A DNA stretch of 52,637 bases, taken from assembly GCA_032718475.1 (NCBI GenBank), contig JAUCBJ010007148.1:1-52637 (forward strand). The letters run 5' to 3'. Source of the stretch: Nemertoderma westbladi. Lineage: Eukaryota > Xenacoelomorpha > Nemertodermatida > Nemertodermatidae. A model generated the notes under the pieces. That model saw nothing but the letters and a program-made list of their open reading frames with translations, did no database searches and had not been told where the DNA came from. A program made the translations under genes and the position numbers. Positions 19,143 through 27,991 of this stretch are shown one piece after another. Each line of letters begins with the position of its first letter. Position 1 is the first letter of the stretch.

Positions 19143-19909
19143 CTAACTTCGCTATCCCTCACCCCGCTACTATATCCCTCTCTAGTCGACACATCAACCC
19201 TACCGCGGTCGGGTCTATTCACCCCCGCCTCCCCCTCTGCTATTGCGTGGCCTACCAGGCCCTCTACTCCCTGCCTACCAACTACGTGGCCTACCAGGCC
19301 CTCGCTGGGTCTGTCCAACCCAGCCGCTCCCTGCCTACCAACTACGTGGCCTACCAGGCCCTCACCGGGTCTATCCAACCCAGCCGCTCCCTGCCTACCA
19401 ACTACGTGGCCTACCAGGCCCTCTCTGGGTTGGCTCAATCCCGCCACTTCCGACCTACTAATTGTACAGCCTACCAGGCCCCCTTCTGCCTGGCCATACA
19501 CGCCCGACGTGTTCATGTTAATAGCGCCCATATTGGAAACAGAATTAATTTGTTCGTTTGAAACAAAATCATTTGAATTATTTTGTAAATTCGGACTTGG
19601 ATCATTATTTAAATTATTTGAATTATTTTGCACGTTCAAATTGAAATTATTATTTGTACTTAAATTTAAATTACTGCTACTGGGTAAAGCATTATTTGCT
19701 GCAATAAAGGTTTGGTTAGAGTTATCCCATACGGTACTATTAATATTAACGATGTCTACTATAGCATTATTATTACCCCCCCCCCCCCCCCCCCCCCCCG
19801 CCCGTACGGTCACACCAGTCTTGGGTCTGTCGTGCGGTCCCTTTAAGTGCGGTATTAATAAATGTATCCACGGCCCCTGCCTCCTCGAAAATACTCGAGC
19901 TAGCCCCAC
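19082..19909 (-). CDS. Gag middle segment with tandem repeats, between two poly-G tracts
   Basis: The supported part is about 19775-19135. It begins in the poly-G tract at 19776-19799, runs through an Asn-rich linker and then four repeats of about 20 residues (EGLVGHVVGRQGAAGLDRP), and ends at the poly-G tract 19117-19131. Upstream and downstream Gag pieces lie in other frames, linked exactly at these two homopolymers. The protein is thus one Gag cut in three by +/-1 changes. Function of the repeat linker unknown. Confidence 0.55.
   Translation of the reverse strand: MGLARVFSRRQGPWIHLLIPHLKGPHDRPKTGVTVRAGGGGGGGGNNNAIVDIVNINSTVWDNSNQTFIAANNALPSSSNLNLSTNNNFNLNVQNNSNNLNNDPSPNLQNNSNDFVSNEQINSVSNMGAINMNTSGVYGQAEGGLVGCTISRSEVAGLSQPREGLVGHVVGRQGAAGLDRPGEGLVGHVVGRQGAAGLDRPSEGLVGHVVGRQGVEGLVGHAIAEGEAGVNRPDRGRVDVSTREGYSSGVRDSEVRCGEWGGGGATGAPQQRVSS
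19117..19131 (-). repeat. Poly-G tract (15) at Gag frame junction
   Basis: The frame of the 19082-19909 ORF and that of the 16953-19142 ORF exchange here. It could be a mutation hotspot, a slippage site or an assembly error. Confidence 0.8.
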
Positions 19910-21368
19910 TCTCAGACGCCCCTACTCGCGCCAATTCCCGTTCGCGCATATGTACAGCTTTGTACCCTGTAAGCTCACCTTGACGTTTCTCTAGTTCCTT
20001 TTGCTCACACTCCTTCCTTGCCATTCTCTCTTTACACTCCCGTGCGTTCCGTTCGGCCAATTCTAACTCTCTTCTAGCCCCCTCCCTTCGTCTCGCCTCA
20101 CGCTCTCTGTATTCGTTTTCCTTTCTCTCCTCGCGCTCTCTGCACTCGTTTTCCTCTTTCGCCTCACGTTCCCTATGTTCCGCCTCACGCTCCCTACGTT
20201 CCGCCTCACGCTCCCTACGTTCCACCTCACGCTCTCCGCGCTCATTTTTCTCTCTCGCCTCGCGCTCTTCTTGTTCCTTCCTCCCTACTTCCTCACACTC
20301 CCTAAGGCTTCTCGCGGCCCTTTCGGCCCTCTCTCCGGTTTCCTTAATCAACGCCATTTCCCTCTCTAGCAGCACTCTCCCCTCCTCTAACCGTCTACCT
20401 ACTTCCCTTTGACCTTGCTCTATTAAATTGAGACGGTACGCGGCATTTATATCTCTCACCCGTCTTTCTCTCACGGAGGATGTAGCAGACTTATCGGTTA
20501 TAACGGATTCCCTCCGCCTCCCCGTCCTACTAACCTTCCCCCGCCTCCCGGAACTTCCTCCGACCGACGAGGCTGAATCCTCGGGGTAAACCTCGGATTC
20601 GTCCTCCTCAGGTCTCTCCCAACCCACTAATTTTACTCCCCGGGCATCGACTAAGTACGGCCCTACGTACACTACGCTAGGTTCTATACCCCCATACCGC
20701 CACAAGTCATACAGTTCCTCGGCAACCCCTATCGCTCTCTCCTCGGCCAGTCCTCTTTGCCCGAAGCGCATTAGATAATAAAAGTGTCTATTCGACTCAC
20801 CTAGTCTTCTCTTTAGTTTTACCTTGTCTATCGTCGCCCCTCCTCTGGCCTCCTCTAATAGTCTCCGGGTCGCGTTGTAGGCCCGTCGAAGTCGATCAGA
20901 AACCCCGACGTCCTCGTCGCCGACCTCTCGTCCGTCTCTCCGGGTCCGGCGTCGTACCGTCGGCCCCGCCGTCGCCGTTTTGGTGGGCCGCTCGTCGCTC
21001 TCGGCCCGTAGCTGGCCGGCGACATCGGTACCGACATCTCCTCCGTCTCTTCGGGTCCGGCGTCGTACCGTCGGCCCCACCGTCGCCGTTTCGGTGGGCT
21101 GCTCGTCGCCCTCGGCCTGTGGCTGGTTGGCGACATCGGTACGTCGACCCACGTCTCATGTCGACTCGTCTCCGTCTCCCTCCGTCTCGCTCTCTCCTTC
21201 TCTTGGCTCGACCTCGGGTTCCAGGCGGCCCCCATCATCCTGGACTGCCGGATGACCCGTTACCGATGGGTCCGGCGTTGTGGGCCTGTACCGCCTGGTT
21301 GCGGCCTCGCGGATCGTTGATTCTTTGTCCGGGGTCCGCGTCGGCGTTGTCTCTCCCGACTGGCTCAT
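19773..21368 (-). CDS. Gag N-terminal region with long charged coiled coil
   Basis: The likely start is the ATG at 21368 (MSQSGETT), 85 bp inside the 5' LTR. The frame has a single in-frame TGA at 21156-21158 and then stays open to the poly-G tract at 19776-19799, stopping at 19773. The N-terminal third is Arg/Thr/Pro-rich with a repeated GPTVRRRTRRDG module. The next ~120 residues (RRAYNATRRLLEEA ... YFLMRFG-like helices) look folded, and the last ~190 form an Arg/Glu coiled coil (REREAERREREAEHR repeats). No family domain is recognised. The position right after the 5' LTR and the downstream BEL/Pao protease support Gag. Confidence 0.6.
19776..19799 (-). repeat. Poly-G tract (24) at Gag frame junction
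   Basis: C24 on the plus strand, G24 in the coding sense. The upstream Gag ORF terminates just after it, and the Asn-rich linker continues in another frame. Confidence 0.85.
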
Positions 21369-21452
21369 CTCGCTTGGTGGTTGGTGGCTGGTGGTTTAGC
21401 TGGCTAGGGGAACAGTTCCGGTTTAATTACTAACTGGTCGGGCTTTAATTAC

Positions 21453-21957
21453 TGTGACGGGATCCAGGAAGGATCCCGATTTATCCGGTTGTTTAATTCA
21501 CTCGTCCCCGCCGTGTGTATGAAAGGTAAAAAAGGGAATCCGTGTCGTTCGTTGTATATAATAACTGATATAGATATAGGGTATATAGATATAGGTGTAC
21601 GGATAATGTTGTCGTATACAGAAGGCGGGATACGGTAATTAAAGTCCCGGTCCTTCCCTAGCTAAACTAACTAACACCAATAAACCAGCACCAATATTAC
21701 ACTGAGATAACTGAACTGATATGATTACTGCCAAGTGGCTATATTGCACGGTTGGCCTTGTTACTCTACCTAATCGATGCCTTTCCCCCCTCTGATTGGT
21801 TGATACCCTTGTTGGCGCCCTTTGGAGTATCCTTTTGGAGTCACTCCACCTGTTCTCTCTGGGTCAGGGGTTTGGCCCCTGACCCTCATTGTGTGTTTCC
21901 TTCCCCTTTTGTTGGGGGTGGCACGAGTTGGTTGATTACCCAATCTCGTGGCTCCCA
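21453..21957 (-). repeat. 5' LTR of the BEL/Pao-like element, truncated
   Basis: It matches 11680-12175 with few differences but stops at GGCTCCCA, lacking the last ~55 bp (plus-strand view) seen in the 3' LTR and in the solo LTR. The truncated edge joins directly to integrase coding DNA (TCCCATTGCG). I found no convincing primer-binding site in the ~25 bp inside this LTR. Confidence 0.85.
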
Positions 21958-22981
21958 TCCCATTGCGTACACGTTCTTTAAGTTTGCCAATATTTTTGTC
22001 AATTGGAAGATAAATATTACTATTCGGGTGGACCTTTTGGAGTTCGTATGAATAAAATGAGCCATTTATTATAGCTCCAGCGCTGTCCTTAATATCGAAC
22101 ATTACCGCTGGTACTCTATCCAACCTGACACGATGAATAATAAATAATTCACGTGTCCATTGTTCTCGATAGCCTTTAGCAAAAGCAGTACGAGCGATAG
22201 ATAATCGTACTGTATCTCCAACTTTAAATTTTATTTTCTTGTGATTAATCTGTCTATATTTCCCATATAATCTATTCATTAATACAGTTTCATTAAATTT
22301 ATTAACTTCAATAGGTGTCATTTGTATTGTCCTATGATATGACCTATTATAAGCATAAATGAGCTTTGGTAAAATTTTAATCCAAACATTATTTCCCCGT
22401 TGCGTGAAAATTTTGAACATCTTTGTTTTTAATGTTCTATTGAATCTCTCGACAATAGCCGCCTTATTCACAGAATACATTACGTAATACTGTATACCTA
22501 ACGTATCTAAATATTTTCTTACAGATTTATTTAGAAAGTCAGACCCTTGATCAGTCGCGATTCTGTTTGGTTTTCCTTTCTGGAATATTTTTTGCAATAT
22601 ACTAATAATTTCAATACCCTTTTTTGTTTTCATACCATAGGCAAAAGCAAGCCTGCTAAAGGCATCAATACATGTTAATATATAGTTATAATTATTATTT
22701 TGCGATTTATATTGCTGCATATCCACCAGATCTATCATATATATATCTTTTAAGCCTCCCGTAAATATTTTAGATGTTGGATAATGATGTCTACGTGGAG
22801 CGTGAAGGGTGTATGTCTTTTGCCCGCTCAACCATTTCTGGGCTTGTGCTGGTTTGATGTTTGCAGCTTTTGCTAATTTTGCAACACTTGCAAAACCCGC
22901 GGGGGATGAAGGATCTAAATAAAATCTTAACAGTTTTTTGTCTAAGCTTCGGTTTAAAATCGGTTTCATCTTGCGTGGCAT
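21958..22981 (-). CDS. Polinton integrase (rve family), 3' end cut by LTR element
   Basis: The retroviral-type DDE integrase starts at the ATG at 22981. Residues 55-70 (YTLHAPRRHHYP) form the segment before the catalytic core that is typical of Polinton integrases. The catalytic acids are Asp84 (YMIDLVD), Asp144 (ATDQGSDF) and Glu178 (VERFNRTLK). The C-terminal part has KFKVGDTVRLS and FYSYELQKV, a usual end region. About 342 codons are native; the frame then reads on into the LTR to 21770, adding ~62 foreign codons. The gene is therefore near full length in its domains but its natural stop is gone. It inserts the element into host DNA. Confidence 0.85.
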
Positions 22982-23032
22982 CTTTTCGACAACCGCAAGT
23001 ATTATGTATATTCAAATCTCTTACAAAGGGCA

Positions 23033-23203
23033 TCACCGTAAGAACAACTGAATTTTTTTAATTATTTTCTTTGAAGTTGATGTTTTAAAGGGTTTTCTTT
23101 TTGTTGTATTTACTCTAGGTATATCTTGTGGTTTTAAATCAGTAGCTAATGGTTTACTCGATACTAAATATAATTTTCTAAATGTTACTCCTGTTTTAAC
23201 CAT
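23033..23203 (-). CDS. Small basic protein, 56 aa
   Basis: Short ORF between integrase and the core-like gene: ATG at 23203, stop at 23033-23035. It is strongly basic, with TTKRKPFKTSTSKK and a final IIKKIQLFLR, giving a nuclear-localisation-like or DNA-binding character. Tight spacing (2 bp after the upstream stop at 23206, about 50 bp before the integrase ATG) and same strand suggest it belongs to the Polinton. I do not recognise the family; it could be a small core or packaging protein. Confidence 0.5.
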   Translation of the reverse strand: MVKTGVTFRKLYLVSSKPLATDLKPQDIPRVNTTKRKPFKTSTSKKIIKKIQLFLR

Positions 23204-23205
23204 TA

Positions 23206-23589
23206 TTACCATCCACGGTTAATTTTTTTCGCAATAGCTGCTCCAGTGGCGGCGGCACCAGCACTCGCGGCAAGTTTCGCGCCAATGCCGAGTAAGGGTA
23301 TTAGAAACGGTAGTATACCTCCAGATTGATTGCTTAACTTTTTTCTGTAACTTGATATATTTTTTATTTTACGGTTGAGTGATTTCAATACCTTCTTATA
23401 GCGGCGAATATTTCTAAATGAATGAGGGGTTAATTGTACGTTACCTTTTAGAACATTTAATGCAGTATTTACAATGAGCCGTATTAATTCGTTACTCGCG
23501 GTATGGTTAATAAAATAAGTTCTTTGTTGAGGGGTAGCGCTGCGTAGAAATTCCAGTTCGTTACGATATTTCTGCACAAGTCTATTCAT
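23206..23589 (-). CDS. Polinton core-like / membrane-active small protein
   Basis: 127 aa. The N-terminal half holds the pattern ELIRLIVNTALNVLKGNVQL, followed by a very basic region (RRYKKVLKSLNRKIK). The C-terminus is a hydrophobic Gly/Ala helix, GGILPFLIPLLGIG and AGAAATGAAIAKK. This arrangement recurs in Polinton genomes and recalls adenovirus core or protein VI-like polypeptides that bind DNA or disturb membranes. Start ATG at 23589, 37 bp downstream of the ATPase gene. The role is inferred from composition and recurrence, not from a catalytic motif. Confidence 0.65.
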   Translation of the reverse strand: MNRLVQKYRNELEFLRSATPQQRTYFINHTASNELIRLIVNTALNVLKGNVQLTPHSFRNIRRYKKVLKSLNRKIKNISSYRKKLSNQSGGILPFLIPLLGIGAKLAASAGAAATGAAIAKKINRGW

Positions 23590-23626
23590 TGTTGCAACAT
23601 TATTGAAAATTGTTACAAAATATTAA

Positions 23627-24307
23627 TTATTTATCATTATTATTATTATTATTTTCGCTACGTTTATAGTCAATGTAATATTTAATGTAACAATTATGAT
23701 TACGAAATATATCCGATCTAAATCTTAAATGTTCGGGTGTTTCCTGTCGTAAATCAATTAAGAAATGCGAAAATGGTTCAATAGTCGCATTTTGATAGGA
23801 ATCTACTAAAAATTTGGTCTGCCCAGGTAACATCTGCTTCGCGAAATTTAAAACCGATAGACTGTCTCGCGGATTTTTCATTAATACTAAGGTATGGCTA
23901 TTAATTGATCTTGTGCGGTTATGCTTCCCACCGTAAAACATGTTTTGCGTTATAAAACAAATAAATATATTGGAATGATGAGCTACCTTAGTAAACAATA
24001 CAGTTAAAGCTGTACTGGACTCAGTTTCTGTTAATAAATCATCTATAATTAATAAATCTCGACTATTCACTAAACTATCTATATTTTCTGGCAAACCTTT
24101 GTAAAGGTGAGTAATACCGGGAATAGTCGGGGGATTGCTCCCGTAACAATACAATACTCGCAGGGGGGCTTCGTTGAAACAACCATTCTTGTGTTTAATT
24201 AAATTACTGACAAACGTTGATTTTCCAGAACCAGATGGGCCAGAAATTATCATACTCGTTCCCATTTGAAAGTTTAAATTATATGGACCTGAATTAAAGT
24301 CAGCCAT
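23627..24307 (-). CDS. DNA packaging ATPase (A32/FtsK-HerA type) of Polinton
   Basis: The 226-aa protein has a Walker A motif GPSGSGKST at residues 23-31 and a Walker B LLIIDDL at about 85-91, followed by a polar-residue motif FICFITQN (about 116-123) of sensor type. It matches the Polinton/NCLDV genome-packaging ATPase in size and order of motifs. In related elements it drives DNA into the capsid. Tail: an Asn run (NNNNNN) encoded by a GTT/ATT microsatellite-like end. Start ATG at 24307 with an AT-rich leader. The gene order ATPase, core-like, basic protein, integrase on one strand supports a Polinton block. Confidence 0.85.
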   Translation of the reverse strand: MADFNSGPYNLNFQMGTSMIISGPSGSGKSTFVSNLIKHKNGCFNEAPLRVLYCYGSNPPTIPGITHLYKGLPENIDSLVNSRDLLIIDDLLTETESSTALTVLFTKVAHHSNIFICFITQNMFYGGKHNRTRSINSHTLVLMKNPRDSLSVLNFAKQMLPGQTKFLVDSYQNATIEPFSHFLIDLRQETPEHLRFRSDIFRNHNCYIKYYIDYKRSENNNNNNDK

Positions 24308-24530
24308 TTATTATTATTATTAAGATATATCAACAATACAATATAATATAATATCAATATCAATATCAATAAACCATCACCATTACTATGTATATAACAA
24401 TAATTGATTCAACTACAATATTAGAGTACTGTATATTTAATTAACATATGACACAACTACAGTATGTGACGCTCGCTGCAACAAAAGGTGCTATTTCCAA
24501 TTATAGTATAGACTCATTTTCAATGTAATT
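24308..24530. other. Intergenic DNA between RING protein and ATPase genes
   Basis: AT-rich, with ATATCAATATCAATATCAAT tandem words at about 24351-24370. No ORF. Confidence 0.4.
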
Positions 24531-24983
24531 TCAAGCATGGTGAGCATCTTTATACGCGAAATAATGATAGGTAACATCGGCGGTTTGGATATCACTTCCC
24601 GAGAATTTCGCACTAATGATTTTTTTATGTTCGCTGCTAAAAAAATAAGGAATATAGTAGCAACACCGTCGTACTACATTTCTATAAAAAATATTCTCCA
24701 ATATTGTAAATAAATCTCCTGGATCATTACTTTCCGCAGAAATATAAGTTATATTTCGAAGCTCTTTCCAATAATAGGGTTGATAACTTGCCAACTTTAT
24801 ATTAAACTTAGATATGGGTGCGCGACAAATAGGACAAATTTTAGAACAATAATTATTCATTTCGGAATATTGTACAATACATTGTACGCTAGTTGCATGT
24901 TTATTTTCACATTTATAATATTCTCGATGTTGTTGCAATAACTTAGAATAGCAAACTGGACATTTTTCATTTAAAATATCCAT
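24531..24983 (-). CDS. RING-finger-like zinc protein
   Basis: 150 aa. Residues 8-57 have Cys/His spaced as a RING-type finger: Cys8-x2-Cys11, Cys25, His29, Cys35, Cys50-x2-Cys53 followed by RAPI, the usual CPICR ending. RING proteins commonly act as E3 ubiquitin ligases, and virus-like elements often carry one. The remaining ~95 residues are unrecognised, with a paired CC at about 105. It is on the same strand and in the same AT-rich coding style as the ATPase, so it is probably a Polinton accessory gene. Spacing between some ligands is wider than in canonical RING-HC, so another zinc fold is possible. Confidence 0.65.
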   Translation of the reverse strand: MDILNEKCPVCYSKLLQQHREYYKCENKHATSVQCIVQYSEMNNYCSKICPICRAPISKFNIKLASYQPYYWKELRNITYISAESNDPGDLFTILENIFYRNVVRRCCYYIPYFFSSEHKKIISAKFSGSDIQTADVTYHYFAYKDAHHA

Positions 24984-25026
24984 TTTTCCAAATTTTAAAG
25001 TAAATTGAAAATAATTACCTCAATAC

Positions 25027-25027
<1 letters not shown>

Positions 25028-25066
<39 letters not shown>
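25028..25066. repeat. (CAA)n microsatellite
   Basis: About 13 CAA units immediately upstream of the RING-protein gene's leader. Confidence 0.85.
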
Positions 25067-25190
25067 ACAAATCTGTTATACTGTATATACAATTACTACT
25101 ACAATTTTCGATTATTTAAAATTTGATGTTTATTTTTCATAATTAAAAACATCAAAATTTTATAAATAATCATAAAATATTTGTAATATA

Positions 25191-26904
25191 GGCACGTTCC
25201 ACGGTAAAGTACGTGACTGTCAGAGACCAATTTTTACATTCTTTTGCAAATTACATATATACAACAGTCTTCATAGAGCATCAACTTGTGATATTCTGAG
25301 AGACAAAGTATTATGTTACGCGTTTAGTATAGAAGCTAAACTTCTTAGTGTAGATGGCATAAGTAATCATCAACCAAACGCAGGTAAAGTACGTGACGCG
25401 CAGAAATTTTAAAATATATTTTTTTTAATGTAAGTCCAAAATCCAGCGAATTGAGCAACTTGAGGTAATAAATGAGTCCACAGCAGCCAAGAGGTAATAT
25501 TGCTGTTTCCAAAACAGCCTTTATTGACATTTCAAACCTAACGCTATTCAGAGAATTTGATGTAAAACAAAGTAAAGTACGTGACATGGCCAAGTAAAGT
25601 ACCTGACCCATGCGATTTCATTCAAATATCCATAACTATTTCACCCCGCTTCCATGCGGCAATATATTTTTACAACACAATTTGGTAACGAAATTAACTA
25701 GAAACAGATTCAATTCTATTTTTAAAGACCGGGTGATTGAAAATAATAATCAAATTTTGATTAACTAATATTAGGGGTAGGCCTACGGTTATTATAGTCC
25801 GTGTTTCGCTATTACACACACTGGAGAGAACATGTATTGTCTTTTTTATTGTGCAGTAGTCGCAGTTCGTATAGCGTGATGGGGGATTGCTTATTCTTGA
25901 TGATGTTGCTACGGCCCTAGCTGTATCTGTGTCGAGGTTACCGCTACGCGCTATGGTACTGGCACGTTTCTAATTAAATAGAACCACTAAGTCTGGGGGA
26001 AAATGTTGCTGTCATCTCATTAACCATTGGCCATGCACGCGTTAGCAATTATTGATAATATTTAATTGGTTGTCTCTGGGGAAACAATAGTTCATAACAA
26101 ATGGACTTATATCACCCCACCCTGATCTGGTAGACATATGTTATATCGTTTTGCAGGCTTCAGTTCCAGGTGGATAGAGTTGTCATCCAATAGACGCCGA
26201 GCTCCAGGTGGCCTGATGGGCAGGATTCACAGTGTGTTATGCGCTGGCACTGCTTAAGTGGTCAGTTATAGTCCATACAACTGTCACTTACTTTTCGAAA
26301 AAATATTTTTATGTCACGTACTTTACGAAAAAATATTTTTATGTCACGTACTTTACGAAAAAATATTTTTATGTCACGTACTTTACCATTGTAAATGTGT
26401 CAAAAGCACAGAATTTTCGAGAAATGTTCAACGCAAAACATGTAAATATACTTTAATATTGTAGATTCCACTTTTAGTTCCCTTGGAGCTAAATTTGACT
26501 TTATAAAATAAAATAATACATATTTTTGGTAAAGTACGTGACATTCAAATTGCCTCATGCAAAAATCAAAAGTATTAGTCAGTCAACTCGTTTTAGATCA
26601 TGAACAACGTGGCATTGCATTCCCAAAATGTATATATTCCATCTGAAAAGACTGAAAATAGCAAAACTGTATTGCATTGTATCAAATTTTCAAAAAACAA
26701 AATGTCTCTAATTTTGAAAAAAAAAATGAAATTTTAACGCACCAGCTACCAGAGCAATTTACGATACTTAAATTTATAAATTTGAGATTCATAGTTTCAG
26801 ATTCGTATTCTGCGATAAATTTAGATCTAGTAAAAGTTCACAAAAGCCAACAATACCTAACTTTTAGAAATGAGCCCTTGGTTGACGTTATCGTGGAACG
26901 TGCC
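25191..26904. mobile_element. Non-autonomous DNA transposon with TATA duplication and iterated motif
   Basis: The ends are inverted: GGCACGTTCCACG at 25191 and CGTGGAACGTGCC ending at 26904, each flanked by TATA (25187-25190, 26905-26908). The interior carries GTAAAGTACGTGAC or a close variant at 25204, 25384, 25572 and 25594, then in reverse at 26313, 26343 and 26373, and forward again at 26529. No transposase ORF; the small ORFs at 25345-25611 and 26232-26464 run through repeats. The superfamily is not assigned. It interrupts the Polinton between the RING gene and the 27554 gene. Confidence 0.75.
26283..26390. repeat. 30-bp tandem repeat carrying the transposon motif
   Basis: About 3.5 copies of TACGAAAAAATATTTTTATGTCACGTACTT-type units (period exactly 30 bp), each containing the reverse form of GTAAAGTACGTGAC. 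The first copy is diverged (CACTTACTTTTCG). Confidence 0.9.
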
Positions 26905-26958
26905 TATAGAGGGAAAAGTCAAGAATCAATGATATTATCAACATATTCAACACGTTCG

Positions 26959-27570
26959 TGGGGACTTCGCGCAGCACGTAGTCGGCAAGCCTTGGCATAC
27001 GGTTCATATAGTTCATATAGAGCATGTCTAGTTTGGACCCCATATCCCATGCTATAAATGTATTCATTCGATATATAATCATATGTCAATCCGCTAGGTG
27101 GTGTCAAATTGTTATTCTGCAATTTCGTACTTACCAGTGCAGCACTGTACAGCAGTACCGTACCGGTAGGCCTATGTCATTACTTCTGAGTCTCTAGCGG
27201 ATCCCCAATTAAATGTCTTAACTTTTCAATTTCGTAAAAGATAGACCTCATGATTCTCTACAGGCCACCAAAATTTCAGCTCAGGAAAATGAGGCCTTCC
27301 CGAGAAATTTAACATTTTCTAAAAACCACATAATCTGTCGTAGCTGACGTCAGACTGCATGATTTTTGACCAAACTTTACAAACTTTCTAAACTTTCTCT
27401 CTACTACTTACCTACTAAGTTTGGTTCAATTCCGAACGAGCGATGCCGAGAAATTCGCGTTCAAACATTTACCAGACAGACGGACGGACGGACAGACAGA
27501 CAGACGGACATGCCCCATTTGCCCTATATGAACCATATGCAAAGGCTCGCCGACTACGTGTCTCGCCCCA
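26959..27570. mobile_element. MITE-like element with ~50-bp inverted ends
   Basis: The left end TGGGGACTTCGCGCAGCACG TAGTCGGC and the right end, read in reverse complement, TGGGGCGAGACACGTAGTCGGC, are inverted, and both continue into a (C/A)ATA(C/T)GGTTCATATAG block. The right part contains a GACAGACGGACGG microsatellite at 27475-27510 preceded by an AAGTTTGGTTCAATTCCGAA block, a combination widespread in invertebrate repeats. No target duplication found. It abuts the 27554 gene's 3' end. Confidence 0.55.
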
Positions 27571-27991
27571 CATTATCTGTTGATTCTTCAGTTTCGACAA
27601 AGGATTCTTTTGAAATCATTACAATAAAGAAAGACATAATTTCGTAGGGGCTATGCCGATTTAGCCGTATTTCAAACTTTTCACCAGCTTCGTTGTATTG
27701 TGTAATAACAATTAACCCCTCTATCATGGATAATAGTAAGATGTTGATTAATTTTCCCAATTGTCCCTCTTGCTCAACTTTCAGGTTGTAATCTAAGAGA
27801 TGAATACTATTATCAGAAGCACTAATATCAATTGAGCTTAAAACTTTCCTGGCTTTTTCAGAAAACTCAATTTTATATTTATCATCTCCATGACGGTAAA
27901 TTGTATAATCTATAACAATATAGGCTTCACCATCTTCTCCAAAAAATGAATGCCTTACTATTGGCATAACCATATCGGAATCAGAAGACAT
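27554..27991 (-). CDS. Unknown 145-aa protein, C-terminus altered by MITE
   Basis: Family not recognised. Start ATG at 27991, AT-rich leader. The protein is mixed alpha/beta, with alternating hydrophobic segments (AYIVIDYTIYRH, GQLGKLINILLLSMIEGLIV) and acidic ends. The last five codons and the stop (27554-27570) lie in the inverted end of the 26959-27570 element, so the natural C-terminus was lost or changed. Its strand, composition and position beyond the RING gene fit a Polinton accessory gene, but nothing in the sequence proves it. Confidence 0.45.
   Translation of the reverse strand: MSSDSDMVMPIVRHSFFGEDGEAYIVIDYTIYRHGDDKYKIEFSEKARKVLSSIDISASDNSIHLLDYNLKVEQEGQLGKLINILLLSMIEGLIVITQYNEAGEKFEIRLNRHSPYEIMSFFIVMISKESFVETEESTDNVGRDT

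Larger units (their letters stand above)
11680..21957 (-). mobile_element. BEL/Pao-like LTR retrotransposon, defective, with extra exonuclease-like ORF
   Basis: The element reads on the minus strand. Its 3' LTR is 11680-12230 and its 5' LTR 21453-21957, about 97% alike by eye. The order from 5' is: Gag N-terminal part, tandem-repeat Gag spacer, Gag/protease, a large deletion where reverse transcriptase and integrase should be, a GGTAC/GTACC tandem array, a second ORF with an exonuclease-like domain and zinc knuckles, a polypurine tract, 3' LTR. It lies at the 3' end of the Polinton integrase gene. No matching target duplication is present, because the outer ~55 bp of the 5' LTR are missing (compare 12176-12230 and the solo LTR at 40307). 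Confidence 0.85.

Noticed and set aside
12941-21368. Selenocysteine explanation for the in-frame TGAs
   Set aside because: No SECIS-like hairpin recognised and no conserved context; CpG decay of CGA is simpler.
21420-21452. Primer-binding site for the 5' LTR
   Set aside because: The bases inside the LTR (GTAATTAAAGCCCGACC in element sense) do not begin with TGG or match a tRNA 3' end that I can name.
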